Shown in pieces: positions 8,722 through 16,606 of a DNA stretch of 48,804 bases. The position numbers were made by a program, and so were the translations under genes. A model generated the notes under the pieces. The model made no database searches, had not been told where the DNA came from, and worked only from the letters and a program-made list of their open reading frames with translations. The DNA is from CAZBWE01 sp964581905. GTDB taxonomy: Bacteria > Planctomycetota > Phycisphaerae > Sedimentisphaerales > Anaerobacaceae. How positions within the stretch are numbered: position 1 is the first letter of the stretch; each line of letters opens with the position of its first letter. The stretch spans positions 1 to 48,804 of the forward strand of contig CAZOQJ010000004.1 in NCBI GenBank assembly GCA_964581905.1, written 5' to 3'.

Positions 8722-9132
8722 GTGAAAATCGTCCAGACAGATTTCAGCATCAGCACCAAAAAGCGTAACCAGTTGATGGATATTACAAGCCAGGTTCGCT
8801 CGGCTGTCAAACAGTCTGGTATAACTAATGGCGATGTAATTGTCTATTGCCCTCACACAACTGCGGCGATTACCATAAATGAAAATGCGGACCCTTCTGT
8901 TATCCACGATTTGCTTTTGACCCTGGAGGAGGTGATACCTCATCATCGGCCGGGCTATAAGCATTTCGAAGGCAATTCCGATTCACATTGTAAAAGTTCT
9001 CTTATCGGCTGCAGCGAGCAGGTCCTGATAAAGGATGGTGCACTTTCGCTCGGCACCTGGCAGGGAATTTTTTTCTGTGAGTTTGACGGGCCTCGCAGCA
9101 GGACTGTTTTCGTGCAGGTTCGCGGCGGGTAA
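8722..9132 (+). CDS. yjbQ: YjbQ family protein (UPF0047, secondary thiamine-phosphate synthase-like)
   Basis: A 136-residue protein of the YjbQ/UPF0047 family. These are small cytosolic proteins for which weak thiamine phosphate synthase activity has been reported and whose real role is uncertain. Conserved pieces are CPHTTAAITINENADPSV, the histidines in EVIPHHRPGYKHFEGNSDSH, and GTWQGIFFCEFDGPR. These match the family along its whole length. The start is GTG 8722, 12 bases after the argS stop, so it is probably part of the rsfS-argS transcript. Confidence 0.9.
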   Translation: MKIVQTDFSISTKKRNQLMDITSQVRSAVKQSGITNGDVIVYCPHTTAAITINENADPSVIHDLLLTLEEVIPHHRPGYKHFEGNSDSHCKSSLIGCSEQVLIKDGALSLGTWQGIFFCEFDGPRSRTVFVQVRGG

Positions 9133-9169
9133 CATCACATTATCGAACGATTAATCCGTACTTTTGGCG

Positions 9170-10369
9170 ATGGAAGACAAACCTGGGAAAACACTTACAG
9201 GCAATGTTATCCTGCTGAGTGTTGTTAGTTTTTTTAACGACCTCAGCAGCGAGATGATAATGCCGATTCTGCCGATGTTTCTACAATCGCTGGGCGCTAC
9301 CGGCCAAATTGTTGGGCTGGTTGGAGGATTGAGGGACAGCATTTCGAGTATTTTGAAGGTTGTGTGCGGCTACTGGTCTGACAAGACCGGCAAACGAAAG
9401 GCGTTTGTCTATGCTGGATATGCAACGTCAACAGTTTTTAAGCTATTGCTTGGGTTTTCGCGGATTTGGCCGAGTGCGGTGGTGTTTTCGGCACTGGAAA
9501 GGGTGGGAAAGGGGCTGAGAACGGCCGCAAGGGACGCAATAATAGCAGAATCAATGGCTGCCCAGCGGGGTAAAGCTTTTGGCATTCACAGAGGCATTGA
9601 AACTGTTGGTGCAATTTTGGGTGCTGTGGTGGCGTTTTTGCTTTTCTGGTTTTTCCGTCTTGATTTCAAGGCCATCATTTTCATAGCGGCGCTGCTCGGT
9701 TTTGCTTCGCTGGTTCCATTGCGTTTTGTGAAAGAAAAAGGTTCCAAGCCGCAGGACATAACGCCGCAAATGGGCATAAAGGCATTGTCTCGGCCGCTGA
9801 AGTTCTTTGTTCTGATTTCCAGCGTGTTTGCCTTAGGGAACTTTGGCTATATGTTTTTTGTCCTGCGGGCGCAGCAGTTTTTTACCGGTAAATTGTCCGT
9901 GGCTGCACCGATTCTTTTGTATGTATTGTTCAATATTTTTTATAGCGCTCTTGCGGTGCCTTTCGGAATCGTTTCAGATAAAATAGGCAGAGAAAAAGTT
10001 ATTATTTTCGGCTATCTTGCATTTTCGGCAACCTGTTTTGGTTTTGCAGTTTTTGATTCGCTGCCGGCCTTTATTGGGCTGTTTGCACTTTACGGGCTGA
10101 TGTTTGCTGCGATTGACGGCAATCAGCGTGCATTCATGGCTGATTTGGCACAACAGCAGTTCAAGGCGACTGCTTTGGGGACGTATCACACTATTACAGG
10201 TCTTTTAGCTCTACCTGCCGGGCTGATTGCAGGGTTTCTCTGGGATAAAGTTGCTCCGGCGGCAACATTTATCTATGGCGGCTCGATGGGGCTTATTTCT
10301 ATCCTTCTTTTTGCACTTTTCGCCGGACAATTTGGACTACGCCGGTCTGGTGCCAATCAATCATCTTAA
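9170..10369 (+). CDS. Major facilitator superfamily transporter
   Basis: An approximately 400-residue membrane protein with 12 predicted hydrophobic helices, typical of MFS. The loop 2-3 signature appears as GYWSDKTGKRK and is echoed between helices 8 and 9 as GIVSDKIGREK, which shows the internal duplication of MFS proteins. An LERVGKGLRTAARDAI segment follows helix 4. It resembles efflux-type MFS permeases, but the substrate cannot be inferred. I use ATG 9170; an in-frame TTG at 9164 is an alternative, and neither has a strong ribosome-binding site. It is monocistronic or weakly linked to yjbQ (37-base gap). Confidence 0.88.
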   Translation: MEDKPGKTLTGNVILLSVVSFFNDLSSEMIMPILPMFLQSLGATGQIVGLVGGLRDSISSILKVVCGYWSDKTGKRKAFVYAGYATSTVFKLLLGFSRIWPSAVVFSALERVGKGLRTAARDAIIAESMAAQRGKAFGIHRGIETVGAILGAVVAFLLFWFFRLDFKAIIFIAALLGFASLVPLRFVKEKGSKPQDITPQMGIKALSRPLKFFVLISSVFALGNFGYMFFVLRAQQFFTGKLSVAAPILLYVLFNIFYSALAVPFGIVSDKIGREKVIIFGYLAFSATCFGFAVFDSLPAFIGLFALYGLMFAAIDGNQRAFMADLAQQQFKATALGTYHTITGLLALPAGLIAGFLWDKVAPAATFIYGGSMGLISILLFALFAGQFGLRRSGANQSS

Positions 10370-10431
10370 CAGGCGATGGTCAGTGTTCGTTGCCCGTTTG
10401 GCAAGCTGATGTTGGCGGGGTAAAGCAACTT

Positions 10432-10640
10432 ATACCAATTGTGATTAGAAAATGCGCCGGATTTGTGAAATTCGAAATGCTAAATCTGAAATCCTAAACA
10501 AATTCGAAATTCAAATGACTAAAATATATGTTTGTTGTTTGTTACATTGGGATTTTGGTCATTTGTGCTTGTTTAGGATTTAGATATTCGGATTTAGGAT
10601 TTTTTTACCGTTAGGCGCATAAACTTATCACAATCGGTAT
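10432..10640. repeat. 209-bp imperfect palindrome (MITE-like)
   Basis: The ends are ATACCAATTGTGAT and, inverted, ATCACAATCGGTAT. Moving inward, both arms carry matching words: ATGCGCC, ...AAATC(T/C)...AAATCCTAAACAA and CAAATGAC(T/C)AAAAT. The whole unit therefore folds back on itself around a central TTTGTTGTTTGTTAC region near 10530-10545. It contains no open reading frame. The structure suits a miniature inverted-repeat element or a cruciform-forming dispersed repeat. No clear target-site duplication is visible. Confidence 0.6.
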
Positions 10641-10659
10641 TAAAGGATAGTATGCGCAT

Positions 10660-10719
10660 AAAAAAGGCGAGGTGGTGGGACCGGCTGGGGGGGAGACCGG
10701 TGTGCCACACTGCCTCGCC
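10660..10719 (-). terminator. Strong minus-strand intrinsic terminator
   Basis: Read on the minus strand, GGCGAGG at the base pairs perfectly with CCTCGCC. An upper stem (GTGTGG with CCACCAC, then ACCGG with CCGGT) and a C-rich loop complete it, followed by TTTTTT. There is no T-tract on the plus strand, which sets the direction. Confidence 0.7.
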
Positions 10720-10859
10720 GAGGTTCGTAAGCTGCCGAGAGTAGCAGCAATTTATTGTTTTGATAGGGTTAAAACCTTAATGGCTCCTCAAAAGCATGTC
10801 AAGTAAAAACTGAAATTTTTCCCTTGGTTGTCTTACCCCACACTCTATATTCTTTTAGT
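10660..10859 (-). ncRNA. Candidate small RNA, family unknown
   Basis: A roughly 200-nt minus-strand transcript is suggested by a promoter at 10866-10894 (TTGCAT, 17-base spacer, TATAAT) and a strong terminator hairpin ending in six T at 10660. No protein-coding frame fits it. Its 5' part (GAGTGTGGGG) could pair with the CCCACCACCTC arm of the terminator stem, giving either an attenuator-like switch or a closed rod. It lacks the GGAAGGAAGCAGCC signature of SRP RNA, the hallmarks of tmRNA, and an RNase P core. It may be a 6S-like or lineage-specific RNA. Confidence 0.4.
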
Positions 10860-10865
10860 GCAATT

Positions 10866-10894
10866 ATTATACAAGTTATAAGGATAAAATGCAA
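10866..10894 (-). promoter_or_regulatory. Sigma-70-like promoter on the minus strand
   Basis: On the minus strand the sequence reads TTGCAT, 17 bases, TATAAT (a perfect -10), in an AT-rich setting. It points toward the terminator at 10660 and no protein gene lies between. Confidence 0.5.
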
Positions 10895-10899
10895 GTCAA

Positions 10900-11547
10900 A
10901 AGTTGCTTTTTTCTTTTTTTTGTAGCTATTGTATTATCTATGCGGCAGTTATAGAGCAGCGTGTTTTGAGCAGTTGCGCTTGTTAGCTTAAATTATCGGC
11001 CAATAAGCTCAAAATGGACGTTTCCAAGTTTGGCTGGCGACAGTTCTGGAACCACGTCTGCAGCCCTCAAAATAACAGAAACCCTGTTAAAAACCCCTGA
11101 TGTTAGCAGGGAAATGCAGAAATGAGCTTTATAACGGGAAAACCGCCAAAGATATGAGAATCCCTGGCCATGCACGCTCTCGCCGCTGGCGAAGCTTCTC
11201 CGGCTATGGCACGCTCTCGTCAAGGCGAAGGCCTTGCCGTAGCGCTGGTCGCCGCTGGCGGAGCTGGGCCGCCGTGGCGGGCATAATGACAGGCTCACAA
11301 CAAAATCAGAAGGCAAAAGCCGCCCCCGTTACATTATCTCAACTATCGATTTGTGATTTTTTGTTCACTATTTCAGGTTGACAGTTGCAATAGTTTTTTG
11401 CCGGGCACAACCTGGATTTTGTGGCCAATGAACATCTGGGGGTAAAAAATCCAAAAATGTTTATCTTAAGTTTTTTTGTGCCGGCAAAAATTTTCTTAGA
11501 TTGATATTTTGATTTTTTATCTATTTTGTAGTAGACTGAATACATAG
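10900..11547. other. Gene-poor intergenic stretch
   Basis: I see no credible gene here. 11163-11290 is a GC-rich block of short CGCCGCTGGCG / CAAGGCGAAGGCCTTG palindromes, of the same type as the dispersed repeats elsewhere in the window. 11392-11488 is AT-rich and bounded by an inverted pair TTTTGCCGG / CCGGCAAAA. Possible frames across the GC-rich block are repeat translations without family features. The AT-rich DNA up to 11547 may hold a promoter for yggS, but no confident -35/-10 pair was found. Confidence 0.5.
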
Positions 11548-11707
11548 TGTCATTGCAAGGAGCGCCTTGTCCTCCGTAGCCGCTTGCTTCGCCGTAGTAG
11601 CCTACGGCTACGAAGGCTGAATTGGCGAAGGAGGAAGCGACGAAGCAATCTCAATCATTCGTGAAGTAAAGATTGCCACGAGCTGCTTCGCAGCCCTCGC
11701 AGTGACA
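11548..11707. repeat. REP-like palindromic repeat, copy 1
   Basis: The ends are TGTCATTGC and, inverted, GCAGTGACA. Internal words are CTTGTCCTCCGTAGCC, TTGGCGAAGGAGGAAGCG, GAAGCAATCT and AGATTGCCACG. The same words recur in copy 2 at 18240-18335, and a compact core sits inside ccsA at 29616-29645. The GTG at 11702 lies in this repeat, which argues against it as the yggS start. Confidence 0.7.
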
Positions 11708-11731
11708 AAAATTCGATTGAGAAAGTTTTTT

Positions 11732-12487
11732 ATGGTGAAGACTTCTGAGAAAATAGAGCGTGTAAAAGACACCATTAACTCTGCCTGTGCTCATGTTGGC
11801 AGGGACCCCGGTGAGATAACGCTCGTCGTTGTGACCAAATCAGCTACATTCGAGCAAATAAAACAGGTCCTTCAACTGGGCTTTACCAACCTTGGTGAAA
11901 ATCGTGTTCAGCAGCTAAAGAAAGTTTCCACTCAGGTAGCAGAGTTTTTACAAGAACCAGCTCGTCAGGGCGAAGGCCCGGTCGGAGTCCCGAATGGTGA
12001 TTTGGTGCTGTTGAGCCGGGTCAGCTGGCACATGATTGGTCATCTACAGCGTAATAAAGTCCGCCAGGTCTTGCCCATGGTTTCTCTGATACATTCGGTT
12101 GATACACTTCGGCTGGCGGAGGAGATAAGCGCTTCAGCGGCAAAGCTGGACTTATGTCCCAAAGTGCTCTTGCAGGTTAATACTTCTAACGAACCACAAA
12201 AATATGGTGTCCCTGTAGGCGCAGCGATACATTTGGCTGAACAGATGGAGACTCTGCCGAATACAAAGCTGGTCGGCCTGATGACAATGGCGCCACTAAC
12301 GCATAATAAGGATGTAGTTCGAGCTTGTTTTGCTCGGGCGAGGGAGTTATTTGTTGAAATGCGCGGCGAGAAGATTGTCGGCCCACAGTTTACCGAGCTA
12401 AGTATGGGAATGAGTTCGGACTACGAAGTTGCCGTCAAGGAAGGCGCAACTATCCTCCGCATCGGCTCAGCAATCTTCGCCGGGTGA
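11732..12487 (+). CDS. yggS: YggS family pyridoxal-phosphate homeostasis protein
   Basis: YggS/PROSC proteins are cytosolic PLP-binding TIM barrels that buffer free PLP and affect amino-acid metabolism. The PLP lysine is in VVVTKSATFEQIK, followed by GFTNLGENRVQQL. SWHMIGHLQRNKV, LMTMAPL and LSMGMSSDYEVAVKEGATILRIGSAIFG complete the family pattern. I start at ATG 11732 (protein MVKTSEKI...) rather than the GTG at 11702, because the latter is in a repeat and adds ten non-conserved residues. Between the LGENR and SWHMIGHLQ motifs the protein carries an extra PARQGEGPVGVPNG-like peptide encoded by a repeat element (11956-12001). Confidence 0.92.
   Translation: MVKTSEKIERVKDTINSACAHVGRDPGEITLVVVTKSATFEQIKQVLQLGFTNLGENRVQQLKKVSTQVAEFLQEPARQGEGPVGVPNGDLVLLSRVSWHMIGHLQRNKVRQVLPMVSLIHSVDTLRLAEEISASAAKLDLCPKVLLQVNTSNEPQKYGVPVGAAIHLAEQMETLPNTKLVGLMTMAPLTHNKDVVRACFARARELFVEMRGEKIVGPQFTELSMGMSSDYEVAVKEGATILRIGSAIFAG
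11956..12001. repeat. In-frame repeat element inside yggS
   Basis: The element begins ACCAGCTCGTCAGGGCGA and ends GTCCCGAATGGTGAT. A longer version with the same ends and the same translation frame lies in the ABC ATPase gene at 44479-44547 (opposite strand of the window). It falls in a surface-loop position of YggS, between conserved motifs. Confidence 0.7.
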
Positions 12488-12746
12488 GCACCGTCCCTGC
12501 CGCAGGGATGGCCTGTACTCCGTAGCCCTAAGGGGGAGGAAAAACGCAAGAAAAGTGCAAAGTGGCATACCTAACAAGCCGAAAATAGTCCATAGATTGT
12601 GGCCTGTCGTTCGTCTAAATGTCGACGGCTGAATCTTGTCCCGTAAACGCGGGGAGCCGGTAGTAAGAAATGGGTTCCTGTTCCTTCGGCAGGCTCAGGG
12701 CAGGAATAATATTAGTCCTATAACGCAACCAGAAAGATAATTTAGT
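12488..12746. other. Intergenic leader with small palindromes
   Basis: Contains CCCTGCCGCAGGG near 12495, CCCGTAAACGCGGGG near 12640 and a CTTCGGCAGGCTCAGGGCAGG-type dispersed repeat near 12682. The middle, AT-poor part could fold as an RNA leader for the phosphatase gene. I could not match it to a known riboswitch class. Confidence 0.35.
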
Positions 12747-14021
12747 ATGGAAAAAACGGAATTACTAAGCTCAACGGAAGCACTAAAAAGCTTCACAGAT
12801 GTTCTATACCTGACGGAGCAGAGACAGATGCCGCTTGAGATAAAGCGGCTTTTGAAGGAGAGGAGGCTTTCGTTTGCAGTAATACCGGTAGACAAATTTG
12901 CTCGGATACGTGACCGGCTCGACCTTATAGGAACCGTTATTATCGACGCAAATGAGTTGGCCACATCGCAGCAGCAGAGGTTGGCTCGAATCATCGAATC
13001 GCTCGAGGTAGAAGGTGTTGGTGTGATTTTGCTCACGGACCGTGTGGACGTACCAATTAAAAGTTTTTCTTTGTCACCTGAGAAGACCAGTTTTTCTATG
13101 ACAAGCACAATGAAATTGGTCTCTATAGATGAATTGTGGCTTAGAATCAGCGTCAATCTTGCATATCGCAAAAAGAGTTCTGGAATCGCAGTAAGAGCTG
13201 CGGGTCTGCTGAAACAGAAGCAGACAATTCACAGAAATAAACTTGCAGATCAGCTTCAAATGGCCGGTGCCTTGGTGGACAACTTGGCGGAACAGCTTCG
13301 TTTAGCCGGGCTTGTTCAGCAGGATTTTCTTCCCTCTGCCTTGCCTAATGCCGATGAAGTACGATGGGCCACAGTTTTTTTACCGGCCGAGTGGGTCTCA
13401 GGCGACATTTACAATATCGCTCGGGTCGATGAGCAGCACATAGGTTTTTATATAGCTGATGTTGTCGGACACGGAATGCCTGCCGCACTTTTGACAATTT
13501 TCCTCAAACAGTCTCTGGTTATGCGGGAGACCATTGAGAGAAATTACCGCGTATTCTCACCGGCGGAAGTTGTGAAAAATCTCAATACACGGATGACCGC
13601 ACAGAAACTCTCCGGCTATCAGTTTGCTACCTGTTGCTATTGTCTGCTGAATACAAAGACACTCCAGCTGACCTATGCTCGCGCCGGACATCCTTATCCG
13701 ATTCTTATCCGAGCCGGACAGCAGCCGGAACAATTGGAGATTCGAGGCTCACTGCTGGGGGTCTTTGAACAGGTCGAATATATCCAGCAAACCATTCAGC
13801 TCCAGGCCGGTGATAAGCTGTTGTTATATTCCGACGGGGCGGAGCCTTTTATAGGCAGGTTTGATGATTTATCCGGCTTTCATTTCAAAGAGCAGTTTTG
13901 TGAAATCAAGGATTTACCTATTGTTGAGCTGATGGATAAGCTCAACGAGCTTGCACAGAATCAGAAAGTCGAGCCGTCCGAAGTTGACGATATTACAGCG
14001 GTCGCCCTTGAAATCCTTTAG
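12747..14021 (+). CDS. SpoIIE/RsbU-type serine phosphatase with degenerate receiver-like N-terminus
   Basis: A 424-residue signalling protein. The C-terminal PP2C-like domain (about residues 200-424) has the SpoIIE/RsbU pattern: LVQQDFLPSALP, a metal-binding Asp in WVSGDIYNIA, IADVVGHGMPAALLT, ARAGHPYPILI, LLLYSDGAEP and a final EVDDITAVALEI. Such enzymes dephosphorylate anti-sigma-factor antagonists in partner-switching pathways. The N-terminal 130 residues resemble a response-regulator receiver fold (VIIDANEL, GVGVILLTDR) but lack a convincing phosphoacceptor context. A short coiled-coil linker (near residues 150-200) connects them. No anti-sigma factor or STAS gene is next to it, so its partners are elsewhere. 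Confidence 0.88.
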   Translation: MEKTELLSSTEALKSFTDVLYLTEQRQMPLEIKRLLKERRLSFAVIPVDKFARIRDRLDLIGTVIIDANELATSQQQRLARIIESLEVEGVGVILLTDRVDVPIKSFSLSPEKTSFSMTSTMKLVSIDELWLRISVNLAYRKKSSGIAVRAAGLLKQKQTIHRNKLADQLQMAGALVDNLAEQLRLAGLVQQDFLPSALPNADEVRWATVFLPAEWVSGDIYNIARVDEQHIGFYIADVVGHGMPAALLTIFLKQSLVMRETIERNYRVFSPAEVVKNLNTRMTAQKLSGYQFATCCYCLLNTKTLQLTYARAGHPYPILIRAGQQPEQLEIRGSLLGVFEQVEYIQQTIQLQAGDKLLLYSDGAEPFIGRFDDLSGFHFKEQFCEIKDLPIVELMDKLNELAQNQKVEPSEVDDITAVALEIL

Positions 14022-14093
14022 TTAGCCCGGCCTGTCGTTGCGCCAAATATCATATAGACAGCAAACACGCCTTTTTTGCATCCAGGAAATTGC

Positions 14094-14121
14094 TTGCAAA
14101 AACACACCTTCCGGTTATACT
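14094..14121 (+). promoter_or_regulatory. Possible promoter for accB-accC
   Basis: TTGCAA, a 16-base spacer and TATACT stand upstream of accB. This would give an approximately 165-base leader containing the hairpins described at 14162-14257. Confidence 0.4.
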
Positions 14122-14161
14122 TAGCAGCACAAGAGTTGTGCACTTTACCCCGTTGGATAAA

Positions 14162-14257
14162 CCTGCCGTAAAACGGCAGGATAAATCCGCCAAAGGCGGG
14201 TAAATATTTAGCCCCCGGTTCTGCCCTGAGCAAAGTCGAAGGGTCGCTGGGGGTTTT
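14162..14257 (+). promoter_or_regulatory. Hairpin-rich leader of accB
   Basis: Three palindromes occur in a row: CCTGCCGTAAAACGGCAGG (14162-14180), CCGCCAAAGGCGG (14187-14199), and a larger GCCCCC...GGGGGTTTT hairpin (14211-14257) that resembles a weak intrinsic terminator. The last encloses a CCTGAGCAAAGTCGAAGGG dispersed repeat. It may be repeat debris, or it may attenuate accB transcription. Confidence 0.35.
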
Positions 14258-14293
14258 GGCTCCTAAGGGGGTTTATTGGGAAAGGATGCGCAA

Positions 14294-14791
14294 ATGGCAG
14301 AGAAAGATACCGATTTGCAGAAAATAAAAGAGCTTATTGAAATAATGAAAGAGAACGACTTAGTCGAGATTGAAATAAAGCACGATGATGACAAAATCTT
14401 CCTGAAACGCGCAGGTGGACAACAGCCGATTATAACCACTGTACCGATGGCCGGACCTCAGTTTGGTGGAGCTTCCTTATCGCAAAACCACCCTGCGCAA
14501 TCAGGCACAGAAGCTGTAGGTCAACCTTCAGCAATGCAGCAGCAAGAGCAATTAGTGGATATAAAATCGCCTATCGTAGGAACTTTCTATGCGAAGCCAA
14601 GTCCTGATTCGGAACCTTATGTTGAAGTCGGCTCACAGATTAATCCACAGATGGTCGTTTGTATAATCGAGGCGATGAAGGTAATGAATGAGATAAAGGC
14701 CGAAACATCCGGAACGATTGCTGAAATCCTCGTAAACAATGGCCAGGCGGTTGAATATGGTCAGGTCCTTTTCAGAGTCAGGCCAGACTGA
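14294..14791 (+). CDS. accB: Biotin carboxyl carrier protein of acetyl-CoA carboxylase
   Basis: AccB carries the biotin that shuttles carboxyl groups in the first step of fatty-acid synthesis. The C-terminal biotinyl domain holds the biotinylation motif IEAMKVMNEIKAE with Lys129, preceded by the AccB-type thumb region GTFYAKPSPDSEPYVEVGS. A Gln/Pro/Ala-rich flexible linker (about residues 41-88) follows an N-terminal helix pair. I choose ATG 14294, which has AAAGGA eight bases upstream, over an in-frame TTG 18 bases earlier. accC follows 72 bases downstream, the usual accBC arrangement; accA and accD are not in the window. Confidence 0.95.
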   Translation: MAEKDTDLQKIKELIEIMKENDLVEIEIKHDDDKIFLKRAGGQQPIITTVPMAGPQFGGASLSQNHPAQSGTEAVGQPSAMQQQEQLVDIKSPIVGTFYAKPSPDSEPYVEVGSQINPQMVVCIIEAMKVMNEIKAETSGTIAEILVNNGQAVEYGQVLFRVRPD

Positions 14792-14863
14792 TTCGTGGTG
14801 TGTTGTGCGTGATGCGTTGTACGTAATACGCAATACGATATACTCAATACGAGATACGAAAAT
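14792..14863. repeat. TACGCAATACG-type simple repeat between accB and accC
   Basis: The spacer is built of variants of the word (A)ATACG(A/C): GTAATACGCAATACGATA, CTCAATACGAGATACG. It is a degenerate tandem repeat. No gene or clear terminator is seen, so accB and accC are probably co-transcribed through it. Confidence 0.5.
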
Positions 14864-16201
14864 ATGTTTTCAAGAATTTTGATAGCAAACCGTGGTGAGA
14901 TAGCGCTGCGTATTATCCGTGCCTGTCGCGAGCTTGGCATTGAGTCGGTGGCGGTTTATTCCGAAGCCGATAAAGACGCCCCATACTTGCAGCTTGCTGA
15001 TGATGCTGTTTGTATAGGTCCTGCCGAGTCGGCAGAAAGTTATCTGAATATCCCACGTGTCATAAGTGCTGCGGAAATCGCTGATGTCGAGGCAATACAC
15101 CCGGGATATGGTTTTTTAGCTGAGAATATAAATTTTGCCCGGATATGCCGGGACTGCGGGATAACCTTTATTGGTCCTCCTGTGGAGGCGATGCAGCTGC
15201 TTGGTGATAAGGTCGAGGCCCGTAAGCTGGCACGCAAGGCAAAAGTAAAGGTAGTGCCCGGCTCGGATGGCACTATCGAAAATGGGTCCGAAGCGCTGAA
15301 GCTGGCGAACAAGATTGGCTACCCTGTGATGATAAAAGCCGCAGCCGGCGGTGGCGGACGCGGTATGAGAGTTGCGCATAACGACATCAGCTTTCGTTCT
15401 GCATTCGGCGCAGCGCAGGCTGAGGCGGAGGCCGCCTTCGGGGACGGCAGTATCTATCTGGAAAAGTGCTTGCTTGAGCCAAGACATATAGAAGTGCAGG
15501 TGCTTGCTGACAACGATGGCAATGTAGTGCACTTTTTTGAGAGGGACTGCACCATTCAGCGAAGGCATCAAAAGATGATTGAGGAATCGCCCTGTCCTGT
15601 TCTGGATGAGCGCGACAGGGAAGAGTTGTGCAACGCCGCTTTGCGGATTGTAAAAGAGGCAAAGTATGTCAATGCTGCAACGATTGAGTTCCTCTTGGAC
15701 AAAGACAAAAAGTTTTACTTCATTGAGGCCAATACGCGAATTCAGGTCGAGCACCCCGTTACAGAGATGGTTACAGGTCATGATTTGATTAAATGGCAGA
15801 TAAAAATCGCCGCAGGCCATAAAATCAAGCTCAAACAAAGAAATATTAAACATTCTGGTGTTGCGATTGAGTGCCGGGTTAACGCCGAGGACCCAAAAAA
15901 GAATTTTGTTCCTTCGCCCGGCACAATTGAACGGTTAATCCTGCCCGGCGGCCCCTGTGTCAGGGTCGATACGTACGTCCACCAGGGCTGGACAGTATCG
16001 ACAAGTTACGATTCGATGCTCGCCAAGCTTATTGTCCATCAAAGAACGCGGGCCGAGGCGATTGAAACGATGAAAAGGGCTTTGGCCGAATTTGTTATCG
16101 AGCCGGTCAAGACCACTATACCAGCTTGCCTCGAAATTATCTCACACAGCCTCTTTGCCAAGAGCAAAATCGATACCGGCTTCGTCGAACGAAACTTCTA
16201 A
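14864..16201 (+). CDS. accC: Biotin carboxylase subunit of acetyl-CoA carboxylase
   Basis: AccC is the ATP-grasp enzyme that carboxylates the biotin of AccB using bicarbonate and ATP. The 445-residue length matches the family. Visible signatures are the N-terminal ILIANRGEIALRIIRACRE, the glycine-rich ATP loop KAAAGGGGRGMRV, FERDCTIQRRHQKMIEESP, and the catalytic EANTRIQVEHPVTE with the conserved Arg and Glu. The last 15 codons and the stop are duplicated exactly 833 bases downstream, at 16987-17034, beyond a nucleotidyltransferase/HEPN module. This suggests an insertion at the 3' end of accC that preserved the reading frame. Confidence 0.96.
   Translation: MFSRILIANRGEIALRIIRACRELGIESVAVYSEADKDAPYLQLADDAVCIGPAESAESYLNIPRVISAAEIADVEAIHPGYGFLAENINFARICRDCGITFIGPPVEAMQLLGDKVEARKLARKAKVKVVPGSDGTIENGSEALKLANKIGYPVMIKAAAGGGGRGMRVAHNDISFRSAFGAAQAEAEAAFGDGSIYLEKCLLEPRHIEVQVLADNDGNVVHFFERDCTIQRRHQKMIEESPCPVLDERDREELCNAALRIVKEAKYVNAATIEFLLDKDKKFYFIEANTRIQVEHPVTEMVTGHDLIKWQIKIAAGHKIKLKQRNIKHSGVAIECRVNAEDPKKNFVPSPGTIERLILPGGPCVRVDTYVHQGWTVSTSYDSMLAKLIVHQRTRAEAIETMKRALAEFVIEPVKTTIPACLEIISHSLFAKSKIDTGFVERNF
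16148..16201 (+). repeat. Direct repeat, copy 1 (accC 3' end)
   Basis: 54 bases at the accC 3' end match 16981-17034 with two mismatches. The final 48 bases (16154-16201) are identical, including the stop codon. The two copies flank the MNT/HEPN module. Confidence 0.9.
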
Positions 16202-16252
16202 ATAATGTAGATAAACTCACCCAAATTGCTATAATAGTAATAGCGTGGTAGA

Positions 16253-16606
16253 ATGGTAAAAAAAGGACCAGTGCTAATGGTGTCTAAAAGTCAATTCGAT
16301 AAAGAAATACATAATATCGTGGAGCAGCTTATACGATTATATAAGCCCGAAAAAGTTGTTCTTTTTGGGTCTTTAGCTCAAGGGCAAATACATCAAGGAA
16401 CAGATATCGACCTTTTTATTATTAAAAGCGATGTACCGGAGCTTGGTGTGGATAGAATACGCCAGCTTGATGAGCTTATAAAGTATAAATTGGCCACTGA
16501 TTTTATTGTGTATAGACCGCAGGAATTTGAGCACCGCCTCAAATCAGGCGACCCATTTGTAAAAAGTATTCTTGAGCAGGGAAAAGTGCTTTATGAAGCT
16601 GCCTGA
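16253..16606 (+). CDS. MNT-type nucleotidyltransferase (HEPN/MNT module)
   Basis: A 117-residue minimal nucleotidyltransferase of the polymerase-beta superfamily. The active-site pattern is VVLFGSLAQGQIHQGTDIDL, with Gly39-Ser40 and the metal-binding pair Asp51 and Asp53. In characterised systems such proteins act as antitoxins that AMPylate or otherwise neutralise a HEPN ribonuclease. The ATG of the HEPN partner lies 14 bases inside the end of this gene. The start at 16253 has no strong ribosome-binding site; ATG 16277 (MVSKSQF...) is an alternative. A TATAAT box at 16230-16235 may belong to its promoter, but the -35 is poor. Confidence 0.85.
   Translation: MVKKGPVLMVSKSQFDKEIHNIVEQLIRLYKPEKVVLFGSLAQGQIHQGTDIDLFIIKSDVPELGVDRIRQLDELIKYKLATDFIVYRPQEFEHRLKSGDPFVKSILEQGKVLYEAA

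Noticed and set aside
10651..10743. A 30-codon frame starting ATGCGCATAAAAAAGGC with an AAGGATA upstream
   Set aside because: It runs straight through the minus-strand terminator hairpin, gives no recognisable peptide and has extremely G-rich codons; a chance frame is more likely.
10993..11316. Minus-strand open frame of 107 codons
   Set aside because: It covers GC-rich repeat palindromes, so its codons come from the repeats; it has no family features.
15116..15853. Long open frame antisense to accC (245 codons)
   Set aside because: It lies wholly opposite a highly conserved gene and encodes nothing recognisable; it is a by-product of accC codon usage.
16230..16235. TATAAT box before the MNT gene as a confident promoter
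   Set aside because: The expected -35 (16207-16212) reads GTAGAT, with little similarity to TTGACA; kept only as a remark.
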